Under the pieces are notes generated by a model that worked only from the letters and a program-made list of their open reading frames with translations, searched no databases and was not told where the DNA came from. Source: Burkholderia ubonensis subsp. mesacidophila (GTDB taxonomy: Bacteria > Pseudomonadota > Gammaproteobacteria > Burkholderiales > Burkholderiaceae). Taken from it: a stretch of 64,000 nt of DNA. Position 1 is the first letter of the stretch; each line of letters begins with the position of its first letter. The stretch spans positions 1,736,001 to 1,800,000 of the forward strand of contig NZ_CP020737.1 of NCBI RefSeq assembly GCF_002097715.1, written 5' to 3'. Made by a program: the position numbers and the translations under genes. This document shows, one piece after another, positions 61,961 to 64,000 of the stretch.

Positions 61961-62809
61961 ATGCCGAAGAAAAATCTCGTCTACATCCAGTCGCTGCGCA
62001 ACGGCGCGGCCGATCGCGCCGGACAGCCGGTCGCTTACCAGGGCGGCACGCGCTACATGAAGGCGCCGCTCGAATTCGTCGTCGAGCGGCTGAACGGCTC
62101 GGCGCTCGGCGAGCGCTACACGCTCGCGGGCGTGATCGTCGACGACGACGAAGGCTCGCCCGCCGACCGCGCGAAGCTCGCCGACTACGGCTTCGCGCGC
62201 ACGCCCGGGCGGCCTTGGCTGCTGCCGGACGGCCTCACGGTGCAGGGCCGGCCGGTCGACGAACTGTTCTGCGCGATTCCGTCGACGTACCGCCGGCTGC
62301 CGCGCGATGTGCACGGCATGCGCGAGCGCGCGGCGGGCAAGGCGGCGTTCGAGCGTCGGCTGCTCGAGCGCCTGCTCGAACTGAACGCCGACATCGTCGT
62401 GCTCGACGGGCTGCTCGTGATCCTCGACGAGCTGGTGCGGCCCGGCGCACGCTTTCAGCGGCGCATCGCGAACATCCACCCGGGCATCACCGAGGACGGC
62501 TCGCCGTTCCAGCGGCGCGGCGCGTACGCGACGCTCGATGCGCTGCACGGCGCGCGCGGCGAGCGGGTCGACTGGGCGACCGGCGCGACGTCGGCGATCG
62601 AGCCGGTGACGATGACGGGCGCGTCGTTCCACTACGTCGACAACGGCATCGATTCCGGCGAAGTGATCTGCGACGTGCTCGACACGCCGATCGCGCCTGA
62701 CGACACGATTCTCGAGCTGCGCTGGAACAACTTCCAGCGCAGCCTGTTCCCGGCGCTCGAGCGGGGGCTCGGCATCCTCGCGGACCGCCACGACGCGGGA
62801 GCCTTGTGA
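61961..62809 (+). CDS. pvdF: N5-hydroxyornithine formyltransferase PvdF
   Basis: A 282-residue formyltransferase of the GART-like fold. The catalytic N-I-H-P-G segment is near residue 172-176 and an Asp in G-I-D-S-G-E near 230. It transfers formyl from N10-formyltetrahydrofolate to N5-hydroxyornithine, giving the residue at position 4 of ornibactin. The gene starts 70 bases after orbA; the ribosome site is weak. Its stop overlaps the orbL start. Confidence 0.93.
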   Translation: MPKKNLVYIQSLRNGAADRAGQPVAYQGGTRYMKAPLEFVVERLNGSALGERYTLAGVIVDDDEGSPADRAKLADYGFARTPGRPWLLPDGLTVQGRPVDELFCAIPSTYRRLPRDVHGMRERAAGKAAFERRLLERLLELNADIVVLDGLLVILDELVRPGARFQRRIANIHPGITEDGSPFQRRGAYATLDALHGARGERVDWATGATSAIEPVTMTGASFHYVDNGIDSGEVICDVLDTPIAPDDTILELRWNNFQRSLFPALERGLGILADRHDAGAL

Positions 62810-63855
62810 TGACCGACACGCTGACGAACCCTGCCGATCCGGCGGAGGCCGCCGAAGACGCGACGGCGGCCGCCCTCGATTTCGCCGCGCCCGCGCCTGG
62901 GCCGGCATCCGTATCAACGTCCGCATCCGCGACGCATGACGCCGATCGCATCCTCGACGCATGGCGGCCCGACGATCCGCCCGCCGCGCTGCTCGCCGAA
63001 TTCGTCGCGCTGTTCAACACGGAGACGCAGCGCGCGTCGGCGACGCTCGCGGTGCCGCTCGCGGGGGCCGATCCCGCGGCGGTCGCGGCGTATGTCGGGC
63101 GCGCGGTGCGCGAAGGCGTGATCGACGGCGCGCGGCCCGTGAATGGCCGGCTGCACCTGAGCGTGTCGCGCGCGACGTTCTGGCAGCATCCGCTGCCGTG
63201 GCTGAAGGCGCCGGGCTCGGGCGGCATGCCGCTGCGCTATGCGGTGACGAACGAGCGGCGTCATCCGGTGCGTCCGCCGACCGTGCCCGGCGAGATCTAC
63301 GCGCGCTACATGCCGCAGGTCGGCATGACCTTCAGCCTGCGCACGGTCGACGTCGACGCGCACGCGGACCTGTTCAGCGACTGGATGAACCTCGACCGCG
63401 TCGCGCATTTCTGGGACCAGCGCGGCACGCGCGACGAGCACGCCGCGTATCTCGCGGAACGGCTCGCCGATCCGCACATGCACCCGATGATCGGCTACTT
63501 CGACGACACGCCGTTCGGCTATTTCGAGTTCTACTGGGCGAAGGAGGACCGCCTTGCGCCGTTCTACGACGCGCACGACTACGACCGCGGGCTGCATCTG
63601 CTGATCGGCGATTCGCGCTTCCAGAGCGCGGGCAAGCTGCATGCGTGGTGGAGCGGGGTGCTGCACTACATGTTCGTCGACGAGCCGCGCACGCAGCGGC
63701 TCGTCGGCGAGCCGCGCGTCGATCACGTGCGGCATATCGCGTACATGCACCGGCTCGGCTTCCATACGCTGAAGGAGTTCGATTTTCCGCACAAGCGCGC
63801 GGCGCTGACGGTGCTCGACCGGGATACGTTCTTCGAGACGTTCCGGTTGCCGTGA
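62809..63855 (+). CDS. orbL: Siderophore N-acyltransferase OrbL (GNAT)
   Basis: A 348-residue relative of OrbK. It shares P-G-E-I-Y-A-R-Y, Y-F-E-F-Y-W-A-K-E-D, D-Y-D-R-G-L-H-L-L-I-G and H-Y-M-F-V-D-E-P-R-T, the GNAT domain of IucB/PvdY-like hydroxamate acyltransferases, behind a ~130-residue N-terminal region. ATG at 62809 has GGGAG 7 bases upstream and shares a base with the pvdF stop; a GTG one codon earlier is possible. It likely adds the 3-hydroxy fatty acyl chain to N5-hydroxyornithine. Last gene of the locus. Confidence 0.9.
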   Translation: MTDTLTNPADPAEAAEDATAAALDFAAPAPGPASVSTSASATHDADRILDAWRPDDPPAALLAEFVALFNTETQRASATLAVPLAGADPAAVAAYVGRAVREGVIDGARPVNGRLHLSVSRATFWQHPLPWLKAPGSGGMPLRYAVTNERRHPVRPPTVPGEIYARYMPQVGMTFSLRTVDVDAHADLFSDWMNLDRVAHFWDQRGTRDEHAAYLAERLADPHMHPMIGYFDDTPFGYFEFYWAKEDRLAPFYDAHDYDRGLHLLIGDSRFQSAGKLHAWWSGVLHYMFVDEPRTQRLVGEPRVDHVRHIAYMHRLGFHTLKEFDFPHKRAALTVLDRDTFFETFRLP

Positions 63856-63864
63856 CGGAGCGGG

Positions 63865-63893
63865 GCGTCCGCCGTCGCGCGAGCGGCGGGCGC
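63865..63893 (+). other. 10-bp stem-loop after orbL, possible end of the orb operon
   Basis: GCGTCCGCCG (63865-63874) pairs with CGGCGGGCGC (63884-63893) with one G-T pair, 10 bases after the orbL stop. No T-tract follows, so Rho-assisted or partial termination is possible. Confidence 0.4.
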
Positions 63894-64000
63894 GACTGCT
63901 CCCCGTCGAGGTCGCCAGCGTTGGCCGTTTGGTGTATGGACCGCGCGCAAGCAGACGCGAAAAATGGGGCCTTTCACATGACGAGGACTGCAAGCTCATG

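Noticed and set aside
63979..64000. Start of a further plus-strand gene at the window edge
   Set aside because: An ATG is present but only seven codons are visible and the ribosome site is weak; nothing can be supported.
1..64000. CRISPR arrays, rRNA operons or replication origins
   Set aside because: No regularly spaced short repeats, no rRNA-like sequence and no DnaA-box cluster were seen on reading the window.

Overview
The window is high-GC (roughly two thirds G+C) DNA from a Burkholderia, most likely the Burkholderia cepacia complex. The main reason is a complete ornibactin siderophore locus in the orb/pvd arrangement. An AmrAB-OprA type RND pump and a chaperone-usher fimbrial operon sit upstream of it. 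Gene names come from recognising protein families and gene order by eye; no database search was possible.

Layout. 1-0.44 kb: the 3' end of a methyl-accepting chemotaxis protein. 0.9-5.9 kb: the stress operon prkA-yeaH-spoVR. 6.2-7.5 kb: a KgtP-type 2-oxoglutarate permease. 7.8-10.5 kb: two exported agmatine-deiminase-family proteins in tandem. 10.8-14.1 kb: a small alpha/beta hydrolase, then a polar amino acid ABC transporter (binding protein and two permeases) with no ATPase gene beside it. 14.2-15.4 kb (minus strand): an M23 peptidase, preceded by a structured, terminator-bearing stretch that may be a small RNA or leader. 15.7-22.3 kb: TetR repressor and divergent RND efflux operon, with a palindrome lying against a perfect -10 hexamer. 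22.4-23.3 kb: a secreted hydrolase. 24.0-30.0 kb: a fimbrial operon (pilin, usher, chaperone, tip protein). A 1.1-kb IS1341-type tnpB element sits between chaperone and tip protein, and its empty site can be reconstructed.

30.1-33.0 kb is a small accessory segment that looks AT-richer than its surroundings. It starts at a truncated HAF-repeat gene, carries a stand-alone RelA/SpoT-domain alarmone-synthetase-like protein and an HNH-nuclease-like protein, and contains the 3' half of a tRNA-Lys gene with its terminator. It reads as an integration scar with possible phage-defence cargo.

33.0-63.9 kb is the ornibactin locus. The ECF sigma factor OrbS has a promoter overlapped by a Fur-like box. 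OrbS probably reads three promoters that share the form TAAA-N17-CGTC, in front of orbH, orbE and orbI. OrbI (A-T-C-A-T-E-C-A-T) and OrbJ (C-A-T-C-T) have specificity codes that I read as hydroxyornithine, Asp, Ser and hydroxyornithine, which matches the ornibactin backbone. PvdA, PvdF, OrbK, OrbL and OrbG make or modify the residues, OrbH is the MbtH helper, OrbE exports, and OrbA with OrbB/C/D imports the ferric complex for reduction by OrbF. A VOC-family gene lies between orbB and orbE and is not an obvious part of the pathway.
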